Of a stretch of DNA of 64,000 nt, positions 17,607 to 27,300 are shown one piece after another. The translations under genes were made by a program, and so were the position numbers. Source of the stretch: Streptomyces roseifaciens. Lineage in GTDB: Bacteria; Actinomycetota; Actinomycetes; Streptomycetales; Streptomycetaceae. The stretch covers positions 125,811 through 189,810 of the forward strand of contig NZ_LNBE01000001.1 in assembly GCF_001445655.1 (NCBI RefSeq), in the 5' to 3' direction. The notes below the pieces were generated by a model. The model was not told where the DNA came from and searched no databases. It saw nothing but the letters and a program-made list of their open reading frames with translations. Positions within the stretch are counted from its first letter, which is position 1. Each line of letters starts with the position of its first letter.

Positions 17607-18893
17607 GTGACCGTTGTCATGGACCCTGCATCGTCGGCCGACCGCGCCCCCCGAAGACACTGGCTGGACCGTGCCGGCCTGCCCCGGTCCCTCGCCTGGG
17701 GCTACCTCGGCGTCCTCGTCTTCATGATCGGAGACGGCGTCGAGTCCGGCTACCTGTCGCCCTACCTGCTGGACGAGGGCCTGTCCAAGCAGCAGGTGGC
17801 ACTGCTGTTCAGCGTCTACGGCGTGACCGCCAGCGTCGCCGCCTGGTTCTCCGGCGCGCTGTGCGACTTGTGGGGGCCGCGCCGCGTCATGACGCTCGGC
17901 CTCGGCATCTGGATCGTCCTCCAGACCGCCCTCCTGCTCTTCGCCCTCCCCACGACCGACTTTCCCCTCCTGCTGATCAGCTACGGCCTACGGGGCCTGG
18001 GCTACCCCCTCTTCGCCTACGGCTTCCTCATCTGGGTCACCGCCGTGACGCCCCGGCGGCGGCTCGGCTCCGCGGTCGGCTGGTTCTGGTTCGCCTTCAC
18101 CGGCGGCCTGCCCACCCTCGGCTCCCTCGTCGCCAGCTTCGCCGTACCGCGCATCGGCGCCTACGGCACGCTCTGGCTCGCGCTGGGGCTGGTCGCCGCG
18201 GGCGGTGCCATCGCCCTGCTGCTCGTCCGCGAACCCACCGGCAGCCACCGCCTCGCCCCCGCCGGAGAACGCCCCCTCGCCACCCTCATCGGCTCGCTCG
18301 CCATCATCTGGCGCAGGCCCCGCATCGGGGCCGGAGCGGTCGTGCGGGCCATCAACACCGCGCCGCAGTTCGGCTTCCTCGTCTTCCTGCCGGTGTTCTT
18401 CACCGAGACGCTCGGCTTCACCCTGAGCGAGTGGCTGCGACTGCTCTCCGCGATGTTCGCCACCAACATCTTCTTCAACCTCATTTTCGGCGTGGTCGGC
18501 GACCGCATCGGCTGGCAGCGCACCGTCGCCTGGTGCGGCGGCGTCGGCTGCGCGGTGACCACCCTGCTGCTGCACTACGGGACGGTCGCGGCCGGCGACG
18601 ACTTCCCCATGGCCGTGGTCCTGGTCAGCCTCTTCGGCGCCACGCTCGCCGGATACGTGCCGCTGTCCGCCCTGATGCCGTCACTGGCACCCGACCACAA
18701 GGGGCAGGCGATGTCGGCCCTGAACCTGGGCGCGGGCGCCAGCACCTTCCTCGGCCCCGCCATGGTGGGCCTCCTCCTCGGACCCCTGGGCGTCGAGGGA
18801 CTCATGTGGGTCTTCACCGCCCTCTACCTCACCAGTGCCTTCCTGACGGCGTTCCTGCGCCTGCCGGTCCCGGCAGAAGGCGCGGACCGCTGA
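17607..18893 (+). CDS. Polyol-permease-type MFS transporter (RbtT/DalT/CsbX-like)
   Basis: The 428-aa membrane protein starts at a GTG with GGAAGGTGG upstream. It has about twelve hydrophobic helices and the N-terminal signature GYLGVLVFMIGDGVESGYLSP, which I associate with the polyol permease branch of the MFS (ribitol, arabitol and CsbX proteins). The loop 2-3 motif is FSGALCDLWGPRRVM. It would import a polyol or ketose for the two kinases. Shared palindromic operators support a common regulon with the DeoR and kinase genes. A perfect 18-bp terminator hairpin follows. Confidence 0.85.
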   Translation: MTVVMDPASSADRAPRRHWLDRAGLPRSLAWGYLGVLVFMIGDGVESGYLSPYLLDEGLSKQQVALLFSVYGVTASVAAWFSGALCDLWGPRRVMTLGLGIWIVLQTALLLFALPTTDFPLLLISYGLRGLGYPLFAYGFLIWVTAVTPRRRLGSAVGWFWFAFTGGLPTLGSLVASFAVPRIGAYGTLWLALGLVAAGGAIALLLVREPTGSHRLAPAGERPLATLIGSLAIIWRRPRIGAGAVVRAINTAPQFGFLVFLPVFFTETLGFTLSEWLRLLSAMFATNIFFNLIFGVVGDRIGWQRTVAWCGGVGCAVTTLLLHYGTVAAGDDFPMAVVLVSLFGATLAGYVPLSALMPSLAPDHKGQAMSALNLGAGASTFLGPAMVGLLLGPLGVEGLMWVFTALYLTSAFLTAFLRLPVPAEGADR

Positions 18894-18896
18894 ACC

Positions 18897-18939
18897 GGGC
18901 GGGCGAACGGCGCCGTGCCTGGGCGCCGTTCGCCCGCCC
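18897..18939. terminator. 18-bp perfect terminator hairpin
   Basis: GGGCGGGCGAACGGCGCC pairs without a mismatch with GGCGCCGTTCGCCCGCCC around a seven-base loop, three bases after the carrier stop codon. It serves the convergent peptidase gene as well. Confidence 0.9.
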
Positions 18940-18970
18940 GCAGGATGTCCGGCGCCGGTCACCCGTCCCC

Positions 18971-20506
18971 TTACCCGGTCGGCGCCTGACAGGTGAGGTC
19001 CTTGTCCGGGAGCCTCCCCGTGGTCAGATAGGCGGTGGCACTTCGGTCCGCGCAGGAGCCGGTGCCGAAGACGCCGTGTCCCTCCCCGCCGGCGACGGTG
19101 ACCATCCGGGAGCCGTGCAGAGCGCGGTGCATGCCCTGGCTGACGGCCAGGGGCGTCTGGGGATCCCACTCGTTCTGCAGGATCAGGGCACTGACCTTGT
19201 TGTTCACCGTTGTCGCGGGCTCGCTGCCCTGCTTCCAGAAGGCGCACGGCTTGATGTTGGACGCGAAATCGCCGTACAGCGGATACCGGGCCTTGTCGCG
19301 GATCGCGTCGCGGCGGTACTGCTCGGGGTCGTCCGGCCACGACGTGCGGGTGTCGGCGCATATGACGGCCCAGACGCTCGCGGCTGCATTGTCCGAGGGG
19401 ATGTCATGGGTGGACGCTGGCGGAACGGGGCCCGGGTCCTGCCCGGGTGTGCCGGACGGCGCCGGCTTCTTGCCCTCGGCGGCCTGCTTCAGTTCGGCGA
19501 CCTTTCGGGCGGCGTTCTGGACGCGGAAGAACATGGCACGCTCGGCGCGGATGTCGTCGCCGGTGAGGTTCTTCCCGTCGTGGCCGATGGGCTTGCGATC
19601 GGCTTGGGCGACCAGGTCCCAGAAGGTCTTGCGAACCTCGGCCGGGGTGTTTCCCAGTCCGTACGTCGTGTGTCGCCGGGCGGTCCATTCGCTCCAGCGC
19701 GTGAAGGCGGGTTCGGTCCCCTCCGCCATCCCCTGGAAGACGCCCCGTCCGAACCGCGCGGGGTCGGTTGCACTGTCCAGCACGAATCGGTCTGTTCGCT
19801 GGGGGAACATCTGCGTGTAGACGGCGCCGAGGTAGGTGCCGTAGGAGAACCCCAGGTAGGAGAGCTTCTCCTCGTCCAGCACGGCACGGATGACGTCCAT
19901 GTCGCGAGCGGTGTTGCGGGTGGTGAGGTGCCGCAGCCTGTCACCCGCCTCGGCCCGGCACTTGTCGGCCACCGTACGGGCCCACTCCACATCCTTCGCG
20001 AACGTCTCGGCCTTGTACGGGCGCTCGAAGTTCTGTTCGTCGTCAGTCAGACCGCAGCTGACGGGAGAGCTCCGGCCGACGCCCCTCGGGTCGAACCCGA
20101 TGACGTCGTACTGTCTCTTCACCTCCTCAGGGAGGTTCAAGTTCGGGTCGACGGGCATGTCCAGGCCCGGCCCGCCGGGGCCGCCGGGATTGAGCAGCAG
20201 AACGCCACGACGTTCCTTCGCGCTGCTTGCCTTCAGCCGGGATACCGCGATGTCGATCTCCTTGCCGCCGGGATCGCTGTAGTCCAGCGGCACCTTGAGA
20301 GTCGCGCACTGAAAGGCGGCGGGGCTCCCCGCGTCGCAGCGCTGCCACCGGGGCTTCTGCTGTGCGTACTGCCGCAGAGGGTCCTTCGCTGCGGAGGCCT
20401 CAGGCGCGGAAAATGCTGTTGCGGGTGTCAGCGCCGAAACGAAAGCTGTCGCGATGCCGACGCTCAGGAGAGGTGCTATTCGTCTGTTTCGCACGGTGGT
20501 GCTCAT
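18971..20506 (-). CDS. Secreted S33-family tripeptidyl-aminopeptidase-like hydrolase
   Basis: The 511-aa protein has a Sec signal (residues 1-38, ending ATAFSAPEASAA), the NPGGPGGPG oxyanion segment, FDPRGVGRS, and the nucleophile elbow GFSYGTYLG near residue 222. The C-terminal TAP-type domain contributes LILQNEWDPQTPL (Asp) and GGEGHGVFG (His), so the full triad is present. It should remove short N-terminal peptides outside the cell. It is a paralogue of the gene cut by the left edge. A cysteine pair near the C-terminus (SCADR, LTCQAP) is usual for the exported forms. Confidence 0.92.
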   Translation of the reverse strand: MSTTVRNRRIAPLLSVGIATAFVSALTPATAFSAPEASAAKDPLRQYAQQKPRWQRCDAGSPAAFQCATLKVPLDYSDPGGKEIDIAVSRLKASSAKERRGVLLLNPGGPGGPGLDMPVDPNLNLPEEVKRQYDVIGFDPRGVGRSSPVSCGLTDDEQNFERPYKAETFAKDVEWARTVADKCRAEAGDRLRHLTTRNTARDMDVIRAVLDEEKLSYLGFSYGTYLGAVYTQMFPQRTDRFVLDSATDPARFGRGVFQGMAEGTEPAFTRWSEWTARRHTTYGLGNTPAEVRKTFWDLVAQADRKPIGHDGKNLTGDDIRAERAMFFRVQNAARKVAELKQAAEGKKPAPSGTPGQDPGPVPPASTHDIPSDNAAASVWAVICADTRTSWPDDPEQYRRDAIRDKARYPLYGDFASNIKPCAFWKQGSEPATTVNNKVSALILQNEWDPQTPLAVSQGMHRALHGSRMVTVAGGEGHGVFGTGSCADRSATAYLTTGRLPDKDLTCQAPTG

Positions 20507-20695
20507 CCTTACGGGGGGAAATGGTGAAGGCGCCGTCCGCCCTGCTGCGTGCGGGCGGGCCGTCCTCCGGCCAACTGTTCAGGGCAAGATCCTGGCCTCC
20601 GGGGGCTCGGATGCACATCGCGGGAAGGCGGGAGAAAAGGCTCCCTCGATCGGGGGAGGACCCCCGGTGAGCTACCTGGTCATACTGGGCGGATT

Positions 20696-21976
20696 ATGAT
20701 CAAGAGTGTCCGGCCGCTGCTCCGCGGCTCCACGTATTCGGGTGCGCTGTTCGCCTATTGCGGCGCGTTGGCGAGCCTCCCACTGCTGCCTGTCGCAATG
20801 CTGCCGGCGCTGGCGTGGCCATCCGCTCCCTACGGAGTGCAGCTCGTTCTCATCCTGCTGCTCTGGGCGGCGCTGATCGGCGTGGCCGGGCTGGCCCGCC
20901 CCACGCGGCGGGTGCTGATCGCGTCCGCCCGCCGGCTGCTGAGGGTGCCGTTGCCGGATCCTGTGGCCGCACGTCAGCCCGCGAACTCACCCGAGATCGG
21001 GCCGAGCCCTGCCGCGCCGGCCCCCGCCGCTGACCGCTGGCGGACTCCCCTCTGGCTGCTGCTGCACGTGGCACTGGGGTGGACGGGTGCGCTGGTGAGC
21101 GGAATGCTGCTCCTCGCGGGTCTGACCCTCCCGCTCGGCGCCGAGGCGGGGCTGAGCCTGTTCGGTCGGTCGGTATGGGTGGTGGGTGGCTGGCAGAGCT
21201 GGGCTGTGGCGCTCGGATGTGTGCTGCTGGCGGCGGTTGTCTGCGTGGTGGTGGCGAACACTCTGCGGTGGTTGGCGCCGAGGCTGCTCGGGCCGTCGTC
21301 GGCCGAGCGGCTCGCGCTGGCGGCCGAGCGGGAGCTGGCCCTGGCCGAACGCAACCGACTGGCCCAGGAGTTGCACGACTCGATCGGGCACACGCTGACG
21401 GCGACCACGATCCAGGCGGCGGTCGCGGGCGAGGTGCTCTCCGCCGACCCGGTGGCGGCGCGGGCCGCCCTGCGCAGCATCGAGGAGTCGGCCCGGGCCG
21501 CGCTGGAGGACCTGGACTACGTGCTGGGCGTGCTGCGCGAGCAGGAGTCGGAGACCGCGCCCACCCGCACCTTGGCCGACCTGCCCGAGCTGCTGGACCG
21601 GTTGCGGCATGCGGGCGCGGTGGTGGAGCCGGAGCTGTCGGGCGAGCTGACGCAGGTGCAGGGGACGCTCTCCCGGGCGGCGTACCGGATTCTGCAGGAG
21701 GGCCTGACGAACGCGTTGCGGCACGGGGCGGGCGGTCCGATCGAGGTTCGCGTGGCGGCCGCGCCGGGCACGCTGGAGCTCAGTGTGGTCAACCGGACCG
21801 GGGCGGGGACGAGTCCGGGTACGGGTACGGGCCGGGGTGCCTTCCCGACGTCAGGGCACGGCCTGCCCGGGCTGGCCGAGCGCGTGCGGCTGCTGCACGG
21901 TGAGATCGAGGCCGGCCCGGTGGGGCCGCAGCACTGGCGGCTGGCGGTCCGGCTGCCGGTACGGTTGTCGGCATGA
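20696..21976 (+). CDS. NarL-type sensor histidine kinase
   Basis: The 426-aa membrane kinase has four or so hydrophobic segments in residues 15-210. A HisKA_3 dimerisation helix follows with ELHDSIGHTLTATTIQ; the phosphoacceptor is His at about 227. The ATPase part includes LQEGLTNALRHGAGG and GHGLPGLAERVRLL. The ATG at 20696 has only a weak ribosome site. Its stop overlaps the start of the response regulator (ATGA), a classical two-component operon. The signal sensed is unknown; the membrane part has no recognisable sensor domain. Confidence 0.9.
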   Translation: MIKSVRPLLRGSTYSGALFAYCGALASLPLLPVAMLPALAWPSAPYGVQLVLILLLWAALIGVAGLARPTRRVLIASARRLLRVPLPDPVAARQPANSPEIGPSPAAPAPAADRWRTPLWLLLHVALGWTGALVSGMLLLAGLTLPLGAEAGLSLFGRSVWVVGGWQSWAVALGCVLLAAVVCVVVANTLRWLAPRLLGPSSAERLALAAERELALAERNRLAQELHDSIGHTLTATTIQAAVAGEVLSADPVAARAALRSIEESARAALEDLDYVLGVLREQESETAPTRTLADLPELLDRLRHAGAVVEPELSGELTQVQGTLSRAAYRILQEGLTNALRHGAGGPIEVRVAAAPGTLELSVVNRTGAGTSPGTGTGRGAFPTSGHGLPGLAERVRLLHGEIEAGPVGPQHWRLAVRLPVRLSA

Positions 21977-22752
21977 TCGGCTCTGATGCGAGCACAGCCC
22001 TCGCAACCAGCCCTGACGCGCGCGGAGCCGTCATGACCGGCACCGGAACCGGCACTGGCACCTGCCCCGCCACCACCGGCCCTGCCGGCACCCCCGTCAC
22101 ACTCCTGATCGCGGACGACGACGAGGTGACCCGCAGCGGTCTGTGCACGTTGCTTGCCGCGCAGCCCGGGATCGCGGTGGTCGGGGAGGCCGGCGACGGC
22201 GTCGAAGCGGTCGAGCAGGTGCGGCGGCTGCGGCCGGACGTGGTCCTGATGGACGTACGGATGCCGCGTCGCAACGGGATCGAGGCCACCCGGCAGTTGC
22301 TGGCCGAGCCGACCATGGCCGAACCGCCGAAGGTCGTGGTGATCACCACCTTCGAGAACGACGACTACGTCACCGCCGCGCTCAGCGCGGGGGCCAGCGG
22401 GTTCGTACTCAAGCGGCTTCCGGTCCGGCAGATCGCGGAGGCGGTGCGGGTGGTGGCGGCCGGGGAGGCGATCCTCTTCCCGGCGGCACTGCGCCGGATG
22501 GTCACCCCCCGCCCGCTGGCCTCCGCCGAGGCGTTGCCGAAGGCGGCGCTGACGGGGCGCGAGGAGGAGGTGCTGCGGCTGATGGCCACCGGCATGTCCA
22601 ACCCGGAGATCGCGGAGTCGCTCACGGTGAGCCTGGAGACGGCGAAGACGCACGTCGGGAACGTCCTGACCAAGCTCGGCGCGCAGAACCGGACCCACGC
22701 GGTGGTGATCGCGTACGAGTCCGGTCTGGTGGTACCCGGGGTCACCGGCTGA
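21973..22752 (+). CDS. NarL/FixJ-family response regulator
   Basis: The product is 259 aa from the ATG that overlaps the kinase stop. An alternative ATG at 22033, with GGAG five bases upstream, would give 239 aa and remove a low-complexity Thr-Gly stretch; that start may be the true one. The receiver has LIADDDEVTR, phosphoacceptor Asp in VVLMDVRMPRRNG, and the Thr/Lys switch positions ITTF and LKRLP. The C-terminal LuxR-type helix-turn-helix reads LTGREEEVLRLMATGMSNPE. It is the partner of the upstream kinase. Confidence 0.92.
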   Translation: MIGSDASTALATSPDARGAVMTGTGTGTGTCPATTGPAGTPVTLLIADDDEVTRSGLCTLLAAQPGIAVVGEAGDGVEAVEQVRRLRPDVVLMDVRMPRRNGIEATRQLLAEPTMAEPPKVVVITTFENDDYVTAALSAGASGFVLKRLPVRQIAEAVRVVAAGEAILFPAALRRMVTPRPLASAEALPKAALTGREEEVLRLMATGMSNPEIAESLTVSLETAKTHVGNVLTKLGAQNRTHAVVIAYESGLVVPGVTG

Positions 22753-22944
22753 GGCGGTCGGCCGACGACTCCACCGAACTCGCGATCCGTGCCCACGACG
22801 GCCTGACCGTGGCCCTCGCGGAGGGGCGCGGGGCGGGCGAGGCCGGCGGGGGACAGGTGACGTCGGAAGCCTTCCGCTTTGGCGCGCCCCCAGCAATCGG
22901 TGCTGAAGCGCTGAGGGCGCGCCCGGAAGCCAGTGGCGTAGCCC

Positions 22945-24330
22945 TCAGATGTCCTGACCGCTGCCGCCCAGGGGGATCCAATACACGTGATAATAGCCCG
23001 ACCCGTTGCCGACCTTGGGGGCGTAAATATTCACTGTTATGGTTTCTCCCTTATGTACTGGCGCCGTGGCTGAATTCTTTGCTGGGGCACCAGGCCGGTA
23101 ATAGGCCTGCGGGATCGATACCGAGTACGAGGCGCCACCCGACACGCTGATGTCAGCTTCCCAGTAGGCGGTGTTCTCCTTGACGTTGGCGTCGGCCTCG
23201 GAGGTCAGGCTCTCGAGCCAGACGACCATGAATCCGTCGGTCGGTGCCGTGTAGGTCCACTGCTGGTTGCCTCCCAGATAGTCCCGCGCCTTCAAGTACG
23301 CCCCGTTGAAGAGGTCGACTGTTCCGGAAGCAGTGAACGCACCCTTGGCGTGAAGTGCCCCGTCCACCACAAGGGCCTGCTTCGCGTCGAGTTCGCCGTT
23401 CACCGTGAGTGCCTGCAGCCCGGCGGCGCCAGTCACAGCGATGCCACTGTCCACTGTGAGCGTGCCGTTCGAGGCCAGGATCTTGTCCACCGTGACGGTG
23501 TCCTTCGCGGTGATGCCCTTGACGGCCGTCAGCCCCTGAACGTCGGTGGAACCGGTCACCGTCGCATTGCCGTCCACCTCCAGCCCCGTGACCTTCGGGT
23601 TCTTCACCGTGACCGTGGTCGTTTGGTAGTGCGTGGTCTTGTCGGGGGTGATGTACGAGAGCTGGAAGGTCGTGTCGCGGTCGATCGTCGCGCTGTACTC
23701 GCGCTTGTCGGCGGGGTACGTGTTGCCGCCGTACGTGACCTTGTACTGGAGCGTCGTCGGGCCGTTCCACGTGAGGTGGACCGTGGTGCCGGCCTCGACC
23801 TCCAAGTTGTCCGCCGTGAAGTCGGAGACCGCCATGACCGGGATCTTCGGCGCCGGGAACTTGGTGAGCGCCAGCTTGGTGAAGCGCGGGCTGTCGGGCC
23901 ACTTGTCCGTGCTCGTGGTGGCGACTTCGCGGATTTCGATCCGGGCCGTGCCGGGACGGGAGCTGATCTTCAGGTTCTCCAGCGTGATGGTGATGCCGGA
24001 GACGTCGACGGCCGAATCGGCCTTGTTCGGCTTGGCCACGAAGTGGGCGTAGTCACCCGGCGGCAGGATGGTCTGCGTGCCCGGCTCGATGCGCGTCACG
24101 GTCCAGTCCGGCGCCTGTCCGTCACCCGCGTCGGCCTCGACCAGGCTCTGGGCGAGATCGCCCTCCGGCAGGGAGAAGACGATTTCCCGGCAGTAGACGG
24201 TGTCGCCGCCGCCGTTGGAGACCACGAGGTGCAGGGCCGTGGCAGGGTCGTCGGTACCGGTCGCCGCGTACAGCGGGAACGGTTCGCTGATGATGGCGTA
24301 GTCCAGCAGAGGGGCGTCCGGCTCGCTCAC
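22945..24330 (-). CDS. Large unknown protein with Ig-like and tail-fibre-like beta-stalk regions
   Basis: The 461-aa protein starts at a GTG with AAAGGAG eight bases upstream. Residues 1-155 form a beta-rich domain. An Ig-like segment with VHLTWNGPTTLQYKVTYGG follows (about 165-250). Residues 255-350 consist of short alternating repeats of the V-x-G type (for example VDGNATVTGS, LTVNGELDA, LVVDGALHAKG), the pattern of beta-helical shafts in trimeric phage tail fibres and adhesins. The last 110 residues look like a globular head (YTAPTDGFMVVWLES). No signal peptide or membrane segment is present. It is last in a four-gene operon, 47 bases after the 1212-aa gene. Confidence 0.8.
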   Translation of the reverse strand: MSEPDAPLLDYAIISEPFPLYAATGTDDPATALHLVVSNGGGDTVYCREIVFSLPEGDLAQSLVEADAGDGQAPDWTVTRIEPGTQTILPPGDYAHFVAKPNKADSAVDVSGITITLENLKISSRPGTARIEIREVATTSTDKWPDSPRFTKLALTKFPAPKIPVMAVSDFTADNLEVEAGTTVHLTWNGPTTLQYKVTYGGNTYPADKREYSATIDRDTTFQLSYITPDKTTHYQTTTVTVKNPKVTGLEVDGNATVTGSTDVQGLTAVKGITAKDTVTVDKILASNGTLTVDSGIAVTGAAGLQALTVNGELDAKQALVVDGALHAKGAFTASGTVDLFNGAYLKARDYLGGNQQWTYTAPTDGFMVVWLESLTSEADANVKENTAYWEADISVSGGASYSVSIPQAYYRPGAPAKNSATAPVHKGETITVNIYAPKVGNGSGYYHVYWIPLGGSGQDI

Positions 24331-24377
24331 GGAGTCGGCTCCTTTCGGGATGGGGTGCGGGTGCTGGTGCTGCGGAG

Positions 24378-27300
24378 TCACTTGGTGTCGAAGCCGCCGG
24401 TCAGGCGCAGGAAGCCGGTGCGTACGGTCGGGCCGTCTTCGTCCAGCCGGGCCGTCTGGTCGATCTGCACGATCGGCTCATGGGCCCACTGCGCTGCAGG
24501 GTCGGCTCCGGCGGGTACGTCGGGGACGACCAGTTCGGCCCAGTCCCACGTGCCCTGCGGGGAGGTGGGGTGGGGCATGGCGAGGGCGTTGACGAAACCG
24601 GCCGATGCACCGCCGGCGCCGGCGCCGGCGTCAGCGCCCACGTCCTTGGCCGGGACCTTCCGCGTCGTGGTGAGCACCGGGCTGAGCCGCAGCGCCACCT
24701 GCATCGCGGCCATGGCCGTCCGCGTGAAGCGCGACGGGAGCTGGAGCTTCGTCACCGGGAGGACGTCCGTGGTGGCGTGGACGGTGGCCTGCGGGTCGAG
24801 CAGCAGCGTGAGGTGCGTCTGCTGCGTGGAGTCCGCCCGGAGCCGGGGCCGGTTGGTGTCGGACTCCGCCACATAGGTGGTGCGCGTCTCCGGCTTGGCC
24901 ACCGCGTAGAACGTCCCGTAGTCGCCCTCGGAGAAGTAGCCGATCAGGCCGTCGCCCTTCTGCCCGGCGTTGCCGAGCCGGACCGGCCACCGGTAGTCGA
25001 GGTGGGCCATCTCCGGGGGCGTGGGCTTCCCGTCCGGGCGCGTGCCCCATGCGGCCTGGGTCCTCCAGTCCAGCGCGTACTGCCAGCCCGCATCAGCGAC
25101 GGGAAGGCCGTCCAGCTCGAAGCCGAGTCGGACGCGGACCAGGGCGAGCGGACGCCCGAGGAGCGCGCCGAGCACCTCGTCGCCGTACGGGTTGCCCGGG
25201 TCGATGCCGGCGAGCGCCTGGTCGACGGTGTCCAGCAGGTCCGCGAAGGCGTCCGGGCCCTTCGCGGCCAGCTCGCGGGCGAACGCGTGGAGCTGTGGCC
25301 GCGAGTCCCGCAGGTCGTCGATCGTGCGCACCCGGGAGTCCGGCAGGGGACCCCAGCCGAGCGCGGTCGTCACGTTGCCGCCGCCGTCCTCGCGGAGTTC
25401 GACGCGCAGTTCGCCGAGCGGCTCGCCGGTCGGTGCGTAGCACAGCAGCGAGCGGTCGACGTAGTTGGGGACGATCCACGCGCCCACCGGTGTGGTGTTC
25501 GCGGTCAGGTCGACGAGCTGTGCGTCGTCGTGCTCGGCGACGAAGTCGAAGCGCAGCCGGGCTGCCTGGAGCAGGCGTGGCGGCAGCTGGACGAACCGCC
25601 CCGGGTTCGTGGGCTCGACGGTCTTCCCGTTGGTGTGCAGGCTGTCGCCCACCTTCGGGACGAAGTTGTCGGCGTCGCCGGGCAGCAGGACGTCGAGGCT
25701 CTGGCCGAACTCGTCGACGATGCTCAGCCTGCGCAGTTCGAACTGCCCGGCCCGGATCTGGGTGAAGCCGGAGTCCTGCCAGCCCTTGAACGGCTCGGGC
25801 AGCTTGCCTGGATCGGGCAGGTGGCGGAACGCGTCACCGATGAGCTCACCGATCCTGCCGGGAGGACTGACGCCGGGCGCCGGGTCGCGCAGGGCGAAGG
25901 CGTCCGTGAGTCCGTCCAGCCGCTGCGAGAGCAGGTCCAGGTCCTTGATCTGGGCCGCCGCCGCGGTGAGCGCCTCCGCCGTCTCCGCGTCGGGGTGGTC
26001 GGCGGCATGGCGCTCGAGCCCGCCGCTCATCGTGTGCTGCGGCAGCGGTACGAGGAAGCGGCGCCCGGTCACCTCGATGGCGTTGGCGGCGGCCGAGCCC
26101 TTCGTCCACTGGTAGTGGCTGCCGTCGAACGTCCAGTTCGGGTCGTTCAGGTCGCCGTAGGGCACCTGCCAGTGGTCGACCCGCCACTGGAACAGCAGCG
26201 GCTTCCACGGCTGCCGCCAGGGGGCCGGGGCGATGTCGGGCGTGTACTTCCCCGCGTTCTTCGGGTCGATCACGCACGCGAACTCGATCAGCAGGGCCGG
26301 CACGACCGACGGCAGCCCACTACCCGTCGTGAGCGGGGCGAAGGGGTTCGCACGCCCGTCGCCGACGATCTGCGACGGCATACGGCAGGGGAGGGGCGAA
26401 CCGTCGCCCGCCAGCGGCTTGTGCGCGGTGTGGCTCTTCGCCCCGGCCAGGACCACTGTCGGGTCGGTGGCCTGGTAGAACGGCGGAAGCGTCTCCTTGC
26501 GCAGCTCGTAGCCGTCGGGCAGCGGGTGGCCGTTGATGCAGTCGGTGATGTCCTTCTGCTTCTTGTTGCGGAGGTCGTCCTGTGCGGCGGCCACCCGGGC
26601 GGCGAGGCCGTCCTCGTTCGACGGGTCGATCTCGGCGCGCAGCCGGTCGCGGCTGTACTGCGGCGGGATGAGCGGCAGGCTGTGCATCCACCACAGGGCG
26701 TACAAGCGCTGCTGGAGCGCGGTGAGTTCACGCTCGGCCTCGTCGTACGCGTTCTGGTGGCCGTTGAGCTCCGCCAGCCATGCCTCCTGCTCGGGCGTCA
26801 CACCGGACCACGTGACCGACTTCGGGTCACCGGAGGCGTTGCCCTTGCCGTTGGTGTCGGCGAGCCGCCATACGTAGCCGCCCGGCAGCTGCTGGAACCA
26901 GCCCTTGTGCATGGCCTGAGCCGTCACGACGTCGCCGTCGGGCTCGTCGAGGGTGTTCAGGAAACCACCGGCGAGGGCGTGGAGCAGGGCCGGGTCGGTG
27001 GTGTGGTCGATGGCGTTGCCGGAACCTTCGGGCAGGGCCGCGCGGGCCTTGGCGACCAGTGCGGCGTGCGCCTCGTCCGCGCTGCTCCCGACGGCGATCC
27101 GGTCGCGGACGTCCGCCTTCTGCGGGCGGTCGGAGTCCGGGGCGGTGCCGCTGCGGTCCCACTGCACCTGGACCGCGCGGCCGCAGTAGGCCGTGCTGCC
27201 GGGCGTCCACTTCTCCGGCAGGTCGGCGACCGTCCAGCCGAGCCCGGCCAGTACGGAGCCGGCCGTCGCGCCCGTGACGTCGAGGCGACGGCGCAGCTCC

